From positions 620,001-684,000 of the forward strand of contig NC_063013.1 of assembly GCF_020509005.1 (NCBI RefSeq): a stretch of 64,000 nucleotides of DNA, written 5' to 3'. The translations under genes and the position numbers were made by a program. The stretch is from Fulvia fulva. Lineage: Eukaryota; Ascomycota; Dothideomycetes; Mycosphaerellales; Mycosphaerellaceae. Below are positions 48,250-60,100 of the stretch, piece by piece. The notes under the pieces are model-generated. The model was not told the origin of the DNA. It saw only the letters and a list, made by a program, of their open reading frames with translations, and ran no database searches. Numbering within the stretch: position 1 is the stretch's first letter; every line of letters starts with the position of its first letter.

Positions 48250-48951
48250 GGTTGCGAAAAGAAAGTAGGTGCTAGGAAGTGTAGGAAAGGAAAGAAGGAT
48301 TTCTGGCAAGAGAATTATCTATTTAACGTGACCTCGACCCAGCTCTTCCATAGCTCGACCGTGACCCACCAAGAGACATGGCCTTCGTCCGTATAGCATG
48401 TCGCTATTCTGCTTACAAGGCATGGAATTTTTCACCTCGCTATCTTGCCCGACCAGTGATATGAGTGGAATTGACAGCAGCCCTTCGGCATCCCGAAGTA
48501 ACGGAAGCAGCTCGCCGAGTCTCGGGCCGAACGATGTCGTTTGCGGGCTGCGAAGGCAAGGCTTTGCTGCGGCTGGGGGGATGTATGTCCTTGTATTTGG
48601 GCCGAAGTCGGAAACGAGGCTGGGTCAGTGTACATGTAAGAAAGATCGTGGTGAAATGCGTGTTGCAGGACAAGTGGGTTCTTCCTGAGGGTTGCCTCTT
48701 CAGACAGATATATGTGAAACCCTGGGACGCGGATTATGGTACAGTCAACCATCCCAGCGTCAAGCAAGTCCCCGCTGCTACACCATTTGTACGCTTGCTA
48801 CCAGATCAGCGCCATTCCCGAACGCCATCCGCCTTCATCTCAACATATATATAAAGAGAACAGCCGTCGTGAGATTTCATCATTATATCCACAACATCGA
48901 ACTCAAAAGAAAAGGCTGCCACGCATACGTGATGCAGCCTGGGGGGTATAT

Positions 48952-51089
48952 CTACAAATCGTTAGTATCCCAAGTGCGCCTCGTATCGCCCGAACGTCGA
49001 TATCCACCCATCGTATCACCAGACCGTCGCCAGCTGAACCGCAAAGTCTCCTCGCTAGCTCGCGGCGACATCTCAATGATGCTACTTGTCGGTGTGAACC
49101 CCGAGATGCGACTTCCGTTGCTACTACTGCTGCCGGTGAGACTACCCGGACTGAGTGAGCGCAGCGTGTGACCTGTGAAGGTGCCGTCTTCTGAGGTGTT
49201 TGGTGTGTACAGTAGTCCGTCCACGATGACGCTGTTCGCTCGTGAGCTGAGGACGACGCTGTTGCTGCGGACGCTGCTGCTAGTGCTGGCGTGACTTCCG
49301 GCTTCCGTTCGTTCGTAGCGGGATGTGTAGTCTGGGAGACTTTCGGAGTGGTAGGAGGGTAGTGTCATGGTGCTTGCTCGCGATCTTGTGGCTGGTGTGT
49401 ATGGTAGTGCGACGAGCGGTGGAGGCGGGTCGTTGGTGGGCGTGATGAGATCGAAACGATGCTCGTCGACTCGTACGAGGCTTGCCACGATCTCATGCGC
49501 GTGCCTGAGTTCACGAATCTCGGCGTCCATGATCTCACCCTTCTGTGCAGTCTCGACGTCTTGCTCGAGTAAGGCGTCTTGAAGGATGAGAGCCCGTTTC
49601 TCCTCGTAGTCTTTTATCGTTGGCTCTTCCTCTCCTCTGAAACAATTCAAAGTCTTCACAAAGACTTCCCATCGTCGCCTCATGTCTGCTCTTCGTGCAG
49701 CTCTGCGGTAGGCTCGTGCATTTCTTCGCTCTTCCCTGTCGGCTTCCCGCTCAACTCGCTTTCGCATTGACATGCATTTTCGCTGTATGAATGAGAACAG
49801 CGCGCTGAGACCGAGCAGTCCCGCGACTACGCCGAGAGCCTTGACCAGTGCATTTTGCGGGTAGATGACCTGTATAGGCTGTATGGCAGCTGATGAGAGA
49901 CTGCTAGTCCGTGTGGTGTTGTACGTCGAAGTCACGTCGATTCTAGGCCCAGCAGCCTTCTCATCACTGTCACTGTCAAACTGAATAAGCTGCTGTGAAT
50001 TCGGACTCTGCACCTTGGCATAGCCGGGTTTGGGCATAGTCAGAATGCCAACTTTGTCGCACATCCGCTGGGCGATGACTTTTGCAGCACAGACGAGGCC
50101 ATCGCATTGTTGTAGTAGATGCCGTAAAGTGACCTGATCCCGATGATCTTTGAGGCATTTGGCGATGGCCTCTTTCTTGTTCGCTATCGCCGAGTGAAGT
50201 TCTCCGGCTTCCAGTTCCAGCAGGATTAGCGTCTCGATCTCGGCCTCGATGTCCAATGGCTCCTGGCTGTCATTGCTGTGCTGTGTATAAGTGTCGCTAC
50301 CTGTAGCATCGGACTGCCACTTGTCGACCATGAAGGACTTGTTGTATTGGTCGAAGTTGATCGTGTCACCTCCGTATAGTGTAGCAAGTTTCACCAGCCG
50401 ACGCGGGGCCGTAGGATTCGTGACGATGCGGAAACCTAACCCTGAGGCGACGCCGTCTACTGAGTCAATGGTGAGGTTGACGTTCTGTACATTGTCATAT
50501 GCAGTCGGAAGACCCGGAGCAGCGGCAATATCGCCGGCGAGGACGATATGAACAAGATGTGGGAAGCCAAGCCTGTCCGGTACGGAGAGTGATTGTGATC
50601 TATGTCGGGCGATCAACTGCTTGCTATCCTCTGAAGTGATCCAGGTAGTGTCGAGTGGCTGAGAGTTGAGAGTAATGTTTGACGAGAATGCGTCTGACGT
50701 CGGGTTGACTTGCAGCTCGAAGACCTGAGGCACGCCAGATCAGCAACGCGTACAGCAGAAGGGTCTTGTCAGAAGGACGACAACAAGAGTGAAACCGAGG
50801 CTGTAGGGTGAGATCAGAGGGTCGAGAGGGACGGAAAAGCACCAAGGATGTTGCTGGACGCGTAGACTCACCAGTGCCTCATCCCTGCCAATAGGTGCCT
50901 GGAATTTGGTGTAGGAGTTCTCTACGTCTATAGCAACACCATAAGCATGTGCATAGCTGTAGCCTAGGAGCGGGACTGCTTACTATACTCAAGCACCTGG
51001 AAGTCGGTGACAGTGCTCATGGCTCTGGGAGGGATTGGTAGAGCCAAGGCCGACACCAAACTGAGAGATGCAGCTAGGAACCAGCGCAT
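48952..51089 (-). CDS. Single-pass membrane protein with signal peptide, unknown function
   Basis: Three exons, complement(48952..50724, 50872..50927, 50984..51089), encode 644 residues. The introns are 147 and 56 nt and the frame closes. The signal peptide is M-R-W-F-L-A-A-S-L-S-L-V-S-A-L-A. An extracellular part of about 310 residues has several N-x-T/S sites and a Cys-containing helical hairpin (C-L-K-D-H-R-D, Q-Q-C-D-G-L-V-C). A transmembrane helix lies at about 350-370 (A-L-G-V-V-A-G-L-L-G-L-S-A-L-F-S-F-I). A strongly basic stop-transfer stretch with Arg/Ala repeats follows. The cytoplasmic tail is Ser/Thr/Pro-rich with R-R-S-G-D-T repeats at the end. The topology suggests a surface receptor or sensor; no family recognised. 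Confidence 0.75.
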
Positions 51090-51367
51090 CGCTGCTCGAG
51101 ATTGACCCGCTTACATTACCGGGCAAGGATGAGTGGCCTTCGTACGAAAGGCCAGTCGCCTTTGAAGAGTGGCGGACTCAGAAAACGACGGAAGATATGA
51201 AATGGAGGAAGCGAAAGGACAACGTAGCCGTCGAAAAGATGCTGCCTGATCCTTCGTGAGGCGCAGCGCAGTCAGGTCATCGCTGTCTCATGCATCTCAG
51301 GCCCACCCATCTCTAGCACAGACTTTGTGAATTCGCATTCGCATTGCACCATTTCTGTACACACAAC

Positions 51368-51997
51368 ATGGCCATTCGTCAACACAGGGCGCCCGCCGCC
51401 AAAAAGGCCAAGCCAGTGAAAGCGATAGAGCCAGAGGTGGAGGATGATTCCAGCGAAGATCTAGCGCTGGACGATGGCGAAGAAGAGTTCCACTCAGAGG
51501 ACGAAAGTGAAGACGCAGATATTGCTGCGATAGCTGAGGATGAAGAAGAGTTCCACACCGCCTCAGGAGATGAAGGCGACGACGAAGACGACCATGTCCC
51601 AAGCGCGCCCCTCCTCCCCGCATCCCTCCTCAAATCCAAACCCACCAGCACATCCGTCCCAGTCAAGATATCATGGAACAGCCTAAGTCGCCATCAAAAG
51701 AAAGCCCTCCGCGACGAGATGGGAGTCAGTATGAAAGAACTGCGGACTCAAGTTCAAGGTACTGGTGTCATTGAAGCTGGCCGAGCTGCACAGCTCAAGC
51801 GTGGGATTCTGCCAGCGGATAAGGTGGCAGGGAGTAGGATCGCGAAGAAGAGGAAGAGGAAGGGCGGGCAGCCGAAGATTGAGAGTAGTGGGAAGCAGAA
51901 GTTGATTGAGGAGAGGAAGCGGAGGATGCTGGAGAACGCGAGGGGCAGTGTGTTGCCCGTGAAGAAGAGGAAGACGAAGGCGCACAGCAGGCGGTAG
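51368..51997 (+). CDS. Acidic-basic, probably nucleolar hypothetical protein
   Basis: Intronless, 209 residues from the ATG at 51368 (M-A-I-R-Q-H-R-A-P); upstream in-frame codons look like leader. Residues 20-75 are strongly acidic (E-D-D-S-S-E-D, D-D-G-E-E-E-F, repeated E-E-E-F-H). A conserved-looking core follows (V-K-I-S-W-N-S-L-S-R-H-Q-K-K-A-L-R-D-E). The C-terminus is very basic with several nuclear/nucleolar-type signals (A-K-K-R-K-R-K, E-E-R-K-R-R, V-K-K-R-K-T-K). This layout is common in ribosome-biogenesis factors such as the Faf1/C1orf131 group, but I cannot assign it. Confidence 0.75.
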   Translation: MAIRQHRAPAAKKAKPVKAIEPEVEDDSSEDLALDDGEEEFHSEDESEDADIAAIAEDEEEFHTASGDEGDDEDDHVPSAPLLPASLLKSKPTSTSVPVKISWNSLSRHQKKALRDEMGVSMKELRTQVQGTGVIEAGRAAQLKRGILPADKVAGSRIAKKRKRKGGQPKIESSGKQKLIEERKRRMLENARGSVLPVKKRKTKAHSRR

Positions 51998-52126
51998 GAA
52001 TGCGGTGTCTCGAGTAGCTGCTCGCTCTCACAGCTAACAGTATGGTTTACGCGAACTGCATGACACGTTGGAGGACATCCCATCCTCTCGTCAGTATGGA
52101 CACCGAACTTTTTACCATCGAACCGC

Positions 52127-52810
52127 TCATAAGAAGTCCAACACCAACCCCGGCGCAACCTTCTCCAGATCCTCCACCTCCAACCAGCCTACATCCGACT
52201 GCGTCGCAACCTCCCCCCCCTCCGCAGCCTCTTCCTTCTCCGCCTTCGTCCTCGCGATCGCCTCCCTTACGAACACCTCCACATACTTCTGAAACACCTG
52301 GATCGCCTGCGTATCGATGTTGGTGTTCTTGTCCGCGAAGGCTTCATGTAAGAGGCGGAGGAGAAGAGGCTGTGGGATTGAAGGCGTAGAGTCTGATTGT
52401 GTTGGCATGGGATCCGGATTGGAAGTCGTCGTGTCCGGAGGGTCATTAGGGTGTTCGGAGGATATCGACATGGCCTCATTAGATGGTCTGCGGGACGTTG
52501 TTGCCTTTGACTGTGGCTTCTTCTTCGACACTGCTAGGGGATCCTCCCCAAGCGAGTCGGAGTCATCATCCTTCGCAAGATCCGCAAGATCGTCATCATC
52601 CTCATCGCTAGATTCCAGCGGTATGCTCTGCGCTGCAGGCTTCTTTGCAGGTGCCTTCTTCGCTGCAGGACGCGATTTGACGGAGCTTTCGGGATCTGTT
52701 GTCGCAATCCGGGGGACTTTTGTTACTGGCTTCAGTGGTTTGAAGGCGGGTGTTTTGCGTTTGCTCGAGGGGTATACCACCGACTCTTTGGGCTCCTTTC
52801 GGGGCGGCAT
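52127..52810 (-). CDS. CENP-X/MHF2-like histone-fold protein with long disordered N-terminus
   Basis: Intronless, 227 residues from the ATG at 52810 (M-P-P-R-K-E-P-K); 35 further upstream codons are possible but low-complexity. Residues 1-145 are basic (K-K-A-P-A-K-K-P-A) and then acidic (S-S-D-E-D-D-D-D) and disordered. The C-terminal 80 residues match the CENP-X histone fold: I-P-Q-P-L-L-L-R-L-L-H-E-A-F, then I-D-T-Q-A-I-Q-V-F-Q-K-Y-V-E-V-F-V-R-E-A-I-A-R, ending W-L-E-V-E-D-L-E-K-V-A-P-G-L-V-L-D-F. Family role: pairs with CENP-S (MHF1) at kinetochores and with FANCM at stalled forks. Canonical CENP-X is about 80 residues, so the N-terminal extension is large, as in some filamentous fungi. 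Confidence 0.85.
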   Translation of the reverse strand: MPPRKEPKESVVYPSSKRKTPAFKPLKPVTKVPRIATTDPESSVKSRPAAKKAPAKKPAAQSIPLESSDEDDDDLADLAKDDDSDSLGEDPLAVSKKKPQSKATTSRRPSNEAMSISSEHPNDPPDTTTSNPDPMPTQSDSTPSIPQPLLLRLLHEAFADKNTNIDTQAIQVFQKYVEVFVREAIARTKAEKEEAAEGGEVATQSDVGWLEVEDLEKVAPGLVLDFL

Positions 52811-53090
52811 CTTGCGTGGTGGAATTCTTGTTGAAGATTTGGCTCCTCCCAAAAGTTCGCGTGTTGGAGCGTGGCAGTTTCGCGATGTGGGGAAGCTGCG
52901 GGCAGGGATCGACATTCACTTCCATCACCACTTCTTGAAGAGAAGGAGCAATCGAGTCTGCTTATGCTCCTTGGATCTTATATCCTGAGGCTGCATGTAC
53001 CGACATAAGGTTTTGACATGGACATCTTCTCGAAACCAGCATGAGGGCAATGCAGCGACTACACCCGCAACCCAAGACAAAGCAGTCGAG

Positions 53091-53705
53091 ATGACCACAA
53101 TTCACGCAACAACCATGTCCGCACAATATCAGGTCTTCACCACAACCGAACTCCTCGAATGCATCCTGCTCCATCTCGGCGCCCAAACATTACTCCTCAG
53201 CCAACGAGTCAATAAAAACTTCCACCAAACTATCCGCGGCTCCTGCCTGCTCCGCCAAAAACTCTGGCTCGAACCAGGAGACGGCGACCACGACGTTGAG
53301 AACCCCATCCTATCCACCCTCGCCCTCCGCCCCCGCATCAACCCCCTCCTCTCCTCCCCCTGGATCCGCCAACACTGCCACTCCCACATAGGCCGCATCG
53401 AATTCGGCGAGCCCGACACCTCAGGTGGTATTGGATTCCTCGCCTCCGTGCTCCGCATCATCTGCCGCAAGGGCGTCTCCTTCCAAGAAATGCCTCGAGC
53501 GAGTTGGCGGGATATGGTGGTTGTGAGTAACCATGAGTCGTACTTTCAGTTTAGGATTATGAGGCATAGTCCTGAGAATGGGGATTTGTTGCTGTGGCAG
53601 CTTGTGTTCTTCGAGAGGAGTCCTACGGCGGGGGGGTTGGTGGGGTTGGCGTTGGAGAAGCGAAGAAATCGAAGAGAGCGATGGCGAGTAGTCAGGCAGA
53701 TGTGA
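53091..53705 (+). CDS. F-box domain protein
   Basis: Intronless, 204 residues from the ATG at 53091; a second ATG at 53115 (M-S-A-Q-Y-Q-V-F) is about equally likely. The N-terminus reads Q-V-F-T-T-T-E-L-L-E-C-I-L-L-H-L, then L-L-L-S-Q-R-V-N-K-N-F-H-Q-T-I, the usual F-box of fungal-specific families that start V-F-x-x-x-E-L-L-E. These act as substrate receptors of SCF ligases by family knowledge. A conserved-type I-N-P-L-L block follows at about 85. Later beta-like segments end in a basic tail. The substrate is unknown. Confidence 0.8.
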   Translation: MTTIHATTMSAQYQVFTTTELLECILLHLGAQTLLLSQRVNKNFHQTIRGSCLLRQKLWLEPGDGDHDVENPILSTLALRPRINPLLSSPWIRQHCHSHIGRIEFGEPDTSGGIGFLASVLRIICRKGVSFQEMPRASWRDMVVVSNHESYFQFRIMRHSPENGDLLLWQLVFFERSPTAGGLVGLALEKRRNRRERWRVVRQM

Positions 53706-54123
53706 GTAGTGCTGTCTTCTCGTACGGCACGTCCTGACAGTTCTAGGTGCGTTGTAATAGTGGTGGATGGGCACCGACACATGGGAGCATGCGGCAAGAT
53801 CAAAGCATGCGGTGCGAGTCCTGGGATGCGATGATATGCGTAGCGAGTCTATGCGTAGTAGGTGAAGAGGCTTCGCTTTGGCGATGGAGCTGTATACAGC
53901 TGTGGTCTATTCTGGCTTACATTAAGTCGTTACTGTGTAGCCAACGCTAAACAAGTCTGCGACTCAGGAAGTTCCTCAATCTCATCGTACAGAGGCACCG
54001 TTCAACGTGACTCATGCTTCGTATATCTATCGCACCCCAAGTCTGTACACATCTATCGGTGGTCCGGTCCGTACACCAACACCAACATCAAAGCTATCCA
54101 CCCAATATCAACCCTTCACCGTA
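53706..54123. other. Convergent intergenic, no gene seen
   Basis: This is 3' flank of the F-box gene and of the large repeat-protein gene. Open frames here overlap the antisense of the latter. Confidence 0.4.
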
Positions 54124-57100
54124 TCAAAGCTCCCCATCAACACCGCGTCTCCTCGCCATCTCCGACCCATACGGCGGATAAACAATCTGATCATCAGGAA
54201 TCACATCCCCCACATAAACAATCCCACAATTGACCGAGTACGCTTGCGCATTCTCGTTAACACAAGTCGACTCACCCAGCCCAGCTTTACTTGGATCACT
54301 ACAAGTATCCTCGACCGATCCGGGACAAGGCGGTAAAGGCGTGTAAGCTGGGAGTGGAGGTGCTTCGCCTTCTACGGTTGCTGTAGTGGGGATGGTGGCG
54401 GTGGCGGATGTTCGGGTGAAGTAGAAGACTACGGATGTTGGTGGGTAGGTGTAGGAGAAGGATGTGCTGGATCTCGAGCGAGTGGTGCTTGATGGTGAGG
54501 ATGAGGGGAGTTGAGGAGTTGGTGAGTCCAGGGTGGTTGGCGTGGATGTTGAAATGGCGGGAGAGGACGGCTGAAGAGTCGTTGAGATGGGGATGTCGGC
54601 AGAAGAGGAGGTGAGTTCAGTCGTTGTCGGGGCGATGGCTTCTGAAGTGCTGCTGCTTGGCGGTGTCTCGGAGCTGCTTGATGTCGTGGAGGAGTCCAAC
54701 GGGCTTGAAGATAGGGTTGGAGAGGATGTGGCATCACTCGTTGATGAAGAGGTAGCGATATCAGGGGCGCTGCTCGTGATTGAGTTTGATGAAGCGGATC
54801 CCGCTGCTGTCGAAGATGGGCTGGAGCTCAAGGATACGATCGCTGACGACGTGGCTTCCACTGCTGTAGAAGATGGACTGGAGCTCGGAGGCGTGATCGA
54901 AGATGAAGTGGATCTCCCTGCCGAAGCAGATTGGCTAGAGCTGGAGGTACCGCTGCTTGCCTGCACATTTGAGCTGCTTGATGTGGCTGGCGAAGAAGTC
55001 GAAGTAGTCGTAGGAGCAGACGAGGAAGGTGTGTTCAGACTCAAGCTTGAAGATGAGCTCAATTCGGTGCTCGACCTCAGGGAAGTCGGAGACGGAAGTG
55101 ATGAGGATGAAGGACTGCTAGCTGGCTCCGGTGATATGATCACGGACGAGCTCGTCTGTGCACTCGGCGAAGTTGCCAGGCCCACACTAGAAGTCGTCGT
55201 ACTCGAAGCTTGTCCTGAAGAGCGTCCGATGACGGATGAAATCTCCCCATCAGAACTCGTCACTGAAGATGAAAGCAAGCTCGAAATACTACCATCAGCG
55301 GCGGTCGAAGGTGCCGTCTGGGTATCCGAGCTCTTCGAGCTCCTACTCGTTTGTGAGCTTACCGTCGACGATGTTGTTGCAACATCCAAAGAGGTCGAGC
55401 TCACCTCATCGCTCAGGCAAGAGATTGTCCCTTGAAGGAGATAGCAAGTCTTGCCGAATTGCGTCGAAATCGTCGTGGCGGTCTGCGTGGGTCCTGAGAC
55501 TGTGGTGGGTACGGTGGTCTGGAGTGTCTGAGTTGGCCCAGAAACTGTTGATATGATGGTGCTTGCCGGCTGCAGACTGATGACCGTTGTCTGCTGTAAG
55601 CTAACTGCTGTGGTAGTCTATCTTATGATAAGCTATTGTTTGGGATAGTCCATCTCGCGCGGTACGTACCTCAGCATAGCTGGTAGTGTAAGTGATCTCC
55701 CGTGTGCTGATTATGTCGCTAAAGACGACAGATGTCGTCGTCTCCGTAATGGCGCTCCCTAATGATTGTCAGCCTTGCCATCAGTGGGCTCGCCCCTAGC
55801 CAGGACCTGGCCATACCTGACACTGTGGTGACCACAAGCGATGTCGAAACGAAAGAAGTTGTGTATGTGACATCCTGCAATGACACTAGGGTGGTCGTGA
55901 CCGGGTAGCTGCAGAAGAACAGTTAGTCATGCTCGATGGGCAGTGACAGTGGTTTGATAGCTGGCCTTGAGCAGGACATGCAGAGGCCAAGTATTGCAAG
56001 CGTTGACCATTTGAACTGGCCGAATCACTGCTGGTCGCCTCCACCCTTCATAACTTACCTCGAAAGCACAGTGTAGGGAACAGATGTCGTCATAGTAACC
56101 GGCGGAACCGAGGAGATCAAAGTGGTCACCAGGATCGAGACATCAGTGGTCGTCCTCTGAAGAGTGCTGGTGGCTTGCGGAAGCGTTGAAGTAATGAACT
56201 GTGTTGAAGCAGGCTGGATTGAGAGGACCGTAGTCGTGCCCTCCGGCAGACTGATAAGACTTGTAAATGTCACCGCTGGTTGGACGCTCGTTGAAATGAC
56301 GATAGTGGTCGTCGTTTGTTCCAGCGTACTCGTGGCTTGTGGGAGCGTGGAAGTAATGAACAGTGTTGAAGCTGGCTGAATGGACAGCTCAGTAGTGGTT
56401 CCTTCCGGCAGAGTGATAAGGTTTGTGAATGTCACCGCTGGTTGGACGCTCGTAGAGATGGCGATACTGGTGGTCGTTTCTGTCCGATCGAGTGTTGAGA
56501 CTACGCTGGAGATAAAAGTGGCCGTGCTGACTTGTGTGCTTGTAATGTACTCAGTTGACGCAGGCTGCACTGAAAGTACTGTGGTGGTGCCCTCCGGCAG
56601 AGTGACAAGGTTCGTGAATGTCACCGCTGGAGCTACACTGGTCGAGACGATGTAGCTTGTAGAGACTTCCGTGATCGTGCTTCCAGGAGCAGTCGTTGTG
56701 CGGTCCAAAGTGGAGACAACGGTGCTGGCTGGGGCCGTGCTGACCTCGGTGCTCGTGATGTACTCCGTTGATGCAGGCTGTACTGATAGTATCGTCGTGG
56801 TCCCCTCAGGGAGAGTGACAACGTTTGTGAACGTCACCGCTGGAGCCACACTAGTTGATACTATGAGGCTCGTGGAGACCTCCCGGGTTGTCTCCGTGAT
56901 TGTACTCCCAGGAGCCGTCGTGGTGCGGTCCAAAGTGGATACAATGGTGCTGAGCTGGGTACTCGTAATATACTCCGTTGATGCTAGTTGGATCGAAAGC
57001 ACGGTCGTGGTTCCTTCGGGAAGGCTTACAAGACTAGTAAACGTCACGGCAGGAGCTACACTAGTCGAGATGATGAGGCTTGTGGATACTTCCTGAGTGG

Positions 57101-60100
57101 TCTCGGTGATTGTACTTCCCGGAGCAGTTGTGGTACGATCCAAGGTTGACACGACACTGGACACGACTGTACTGCCCGGAGCTGTAGTGATCTGCGTACT
57201 GGTGATGAGCTCTGTTGAAGCCGGCTGTATCGAGAGCACTGTCGTAGTTCCCTCCGGAAGGGTAATCAGATTGGTGTATGTGACTGCTGGTGCAATACTA
57301 GTTGAGACGATTAGGCTTGTGATCGTGCTGGCAGGGGCCGTGCTGATTTCGGTCGTTACCAAGGTCGACACCACACTCGATGTGACGGTTGTTCCTGGGG
57401 CCGTAGTGATTTGGGTACTTGTAATGAGTTGGGTCGATGCAGGCTGGATTGAAAGAACCGTCGTCGTGCCTTCAAGGAGGGTGATCAGGTTGGTATAGGT
57501 AACTGCAGGGGCGATGCTTGTCGAAACGATGAGGCTTGTAACTGTGCCAACCTCAGTCGACACTTGGGTTGAGACTATAGTAGTCCCTGGAGCCGTCGTA
57601 ATCTGAGTACTTGTAATAAGCTGGGTTGATGCAGGCTGTACAGACAAAATCGTTGTCGTGCCCAGATCAGATGTGAAAGTGACTGCAGGAGCGATGCTAG
57701 TCGAAATGATGAGGCTCGTGACTGTGCTCGCAGGAGCTGTGCTGACCTGTGTGGAAACAAAAGTCGAGACTATGGTAGTCCCTGGAGCTGTCGTGATTTG
57801 GGTGCTCGTGATCAATTGAGTCGATGCAGGTTGGACGGACAAGACCGTTGTCGTGCCTTGGAGAGACGTGAAAGTGACCGCAGGGGCGACGCTTGTCGAA
57901 ACGATCAAGCTCGTGACCGTACTCGCTGGAGCTGTGCTAATTTGCGTCACTGTACTTGCAGGAGCTGTGCTGACTTCACTAGTAACCAGCGTGCTTGTAA
58001 TGAGTTGAGTTGATGCTGGCTGAACGGAGAGAACCGTCGTTGTACCCTGGAGAGATGTGAAGGTGACAGCGGGTGCAATACTGGTTGAGATGACCAAGCT
58101 CGTGACCGTACTCGCTGGCTGTGTACTGACTTGCGTGACTGTGCTGGCAGGCGCTGTACTGACGAGGGTACTAGTGATGAGCTGCGTTGAAGCTGGCTGA
58201 ACAGACAGAACCGTTGTAGTACCCTGCAGGCTCGTAAAGGTGACCGCAGACTGGATACTCGTTGATACAACAAGGCTTGTTGAAACCGTTGTCTGGGTGA
58301 CAGTACTAGCAGGCGCTGTACTGACCAGGGTACTCGTGATGAGCTGCGTTGAAGCTGGCTGAACAGACAAAACCGTTGTAGTACCCTCCAGGCTCGTAAA
58401 GGTGACCGCAGGCTGGATACTCGTTGATACAACAAGGCTTGTCGAGACGGTCGTCTGGGTGACCGTGCTAGCAGGTGCGGTGCTCACTAGGGTACTCGTG
58501 ATGAGCTGGGTCGAAGCTGGCTGAACAGAAAGCACCGTTGTAGTACCCTGTAGGCTCGTAAAGGTGACCGCAGGCTGGATACTCGTCGATACAACAAGAC
58601 TCGTGGAGACGGTTGTCTGCGTAATCGTACTTGCCGGTGCGGTACTGACCTGGGTGCTAGTAATGAATTGGGTAGAGGCTGGCTGGATCGAAAGCACCGT
58701 GGTTGTGCCTTGCAAACTAGTAAACGTGACCGCTGGCTGGATGCTCGTAGAGACGATTAGGGATGTCGATACGATGGTCTGAAAATGCGAGAGTCAGCGA
58801 GAATATCATATTACAAGGGAAGGTCTGGTTCCAAAGGAAAACCTGGTTCCAAAGAAGGATACGGGATGGCGTGGCCTTACGTACCGTGGGTGCAGTGGTG
58901 GTAATTGTGCTCGCAGACTGCGTGGTGACTGCGGTCGTCGTTACGCTGCTGACGTACGTAGAAACGATGGTGGTTGGCCGTTCGCTAATTGAAGTTGTGG
59001 TCTGATGACGAGGTCAGTATGGGTGCCGCACGCTTGAGTTCGAAACTCACAATGTAGTAGCTGGACAGAACCGTGCTCACAACCAGGCTCGTGGATGTCT
59101 GGGTTACTGTAGTTCCTGTAGAATCGTCAGCCTAGAAATCTCTTCGAACACGATGCGTTGCATGTGATGCGTCGGTCAAACATCGGCAGATGGACGGCAC
59201 GAGCTGAATATAGACTTCACCTCCTACGCCTCAATATCATGCTTGCAAGCATCAACTCACCTTGCGCCGTAGTGACCTGTATCGAGAGCTGTGTACTTGT
59301 CACGACATTGGTTGTAGTTACCGGAAAGCTTGACAGCACAGTAAATGGATAGCTAGAAACCGAGACCGATGTTGTCGTAACTCCATAACTCGACAGGGTA
59401 GTAACGGTGGAAGCTGGCAAGGTCGAGGTGATGTCCCGGGTGCTCACAAGCGTTGTAGTGTAGGGGTAGCTGCTCAAGATCGTGCTGTAAATAGTCGTAG
59501 GAACTGTGACTGAAGCTGTGGAAACCAGCAAAGTTGTGTATGGGTAGCTGCTTAGGATAGTCGATACAACCGTGACTGGAGGTGCCGTCGAGACCAGCGA
59601 GGTGACGTATGTGGTGAATTGGGTGCTCACAAGGATTGTCGTTGATGTAAGCGTGTAGGGAATGCTGGTCACAAAGGTCGAGACTTGTGTACTGATGAGG
59701 GTTGAGGTAGCTCCGTAGCTGCTCAAGGATGTCGAGACTGTCAATCCGTCAGTACAGGATGATTGTCAAAAGCACAGCTCTTTCGCACGATGGCTAAAGT
59801 CATGGGAAGAGCCTTACCAATCGTTGTAGGCTGCGTCGTGGTCACTCCAAAGCTGCTAACACTCAAGCTCGTGGAGACTATTGTCGTCGGCTGTGTTGTC
59901 GTGACGCCGTACGAAGATACTGTCGTACTGACGACAGTGACGGGGTAAGACGATATCGAGACGGAGAGAGATGTGTACGTGATCGATTGGACCGACGTGG
60001 ACACAGAGGTAACCGTGAATCCGTAACTTGTTGTAGTGGTCAATGTTACTGGATATGATGAAACCCTATTGATGTGAAGTCAGCTCTAAGCAAGCGAGAA

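Larger units (their letters stand above)
47727..48951. other. Repeat-bearing intergenic region
   Basis: No supported gene. It contains a roughly 47-bp direct repeat and a 32-bp minisatellite (separate entries). The open frames at 48398-48854 lack domain character. Confidence 0.45.

Noticed and set aside
54124..55435. Plus-strand open frame over the Ser-rich exon (54587-55435), rich in Glu, Val and Asp
   Set aside because: It is the antisense shadow of Ser/Thr codons. The minus-strand frame joins the adhesin-like gene through consensus introns.
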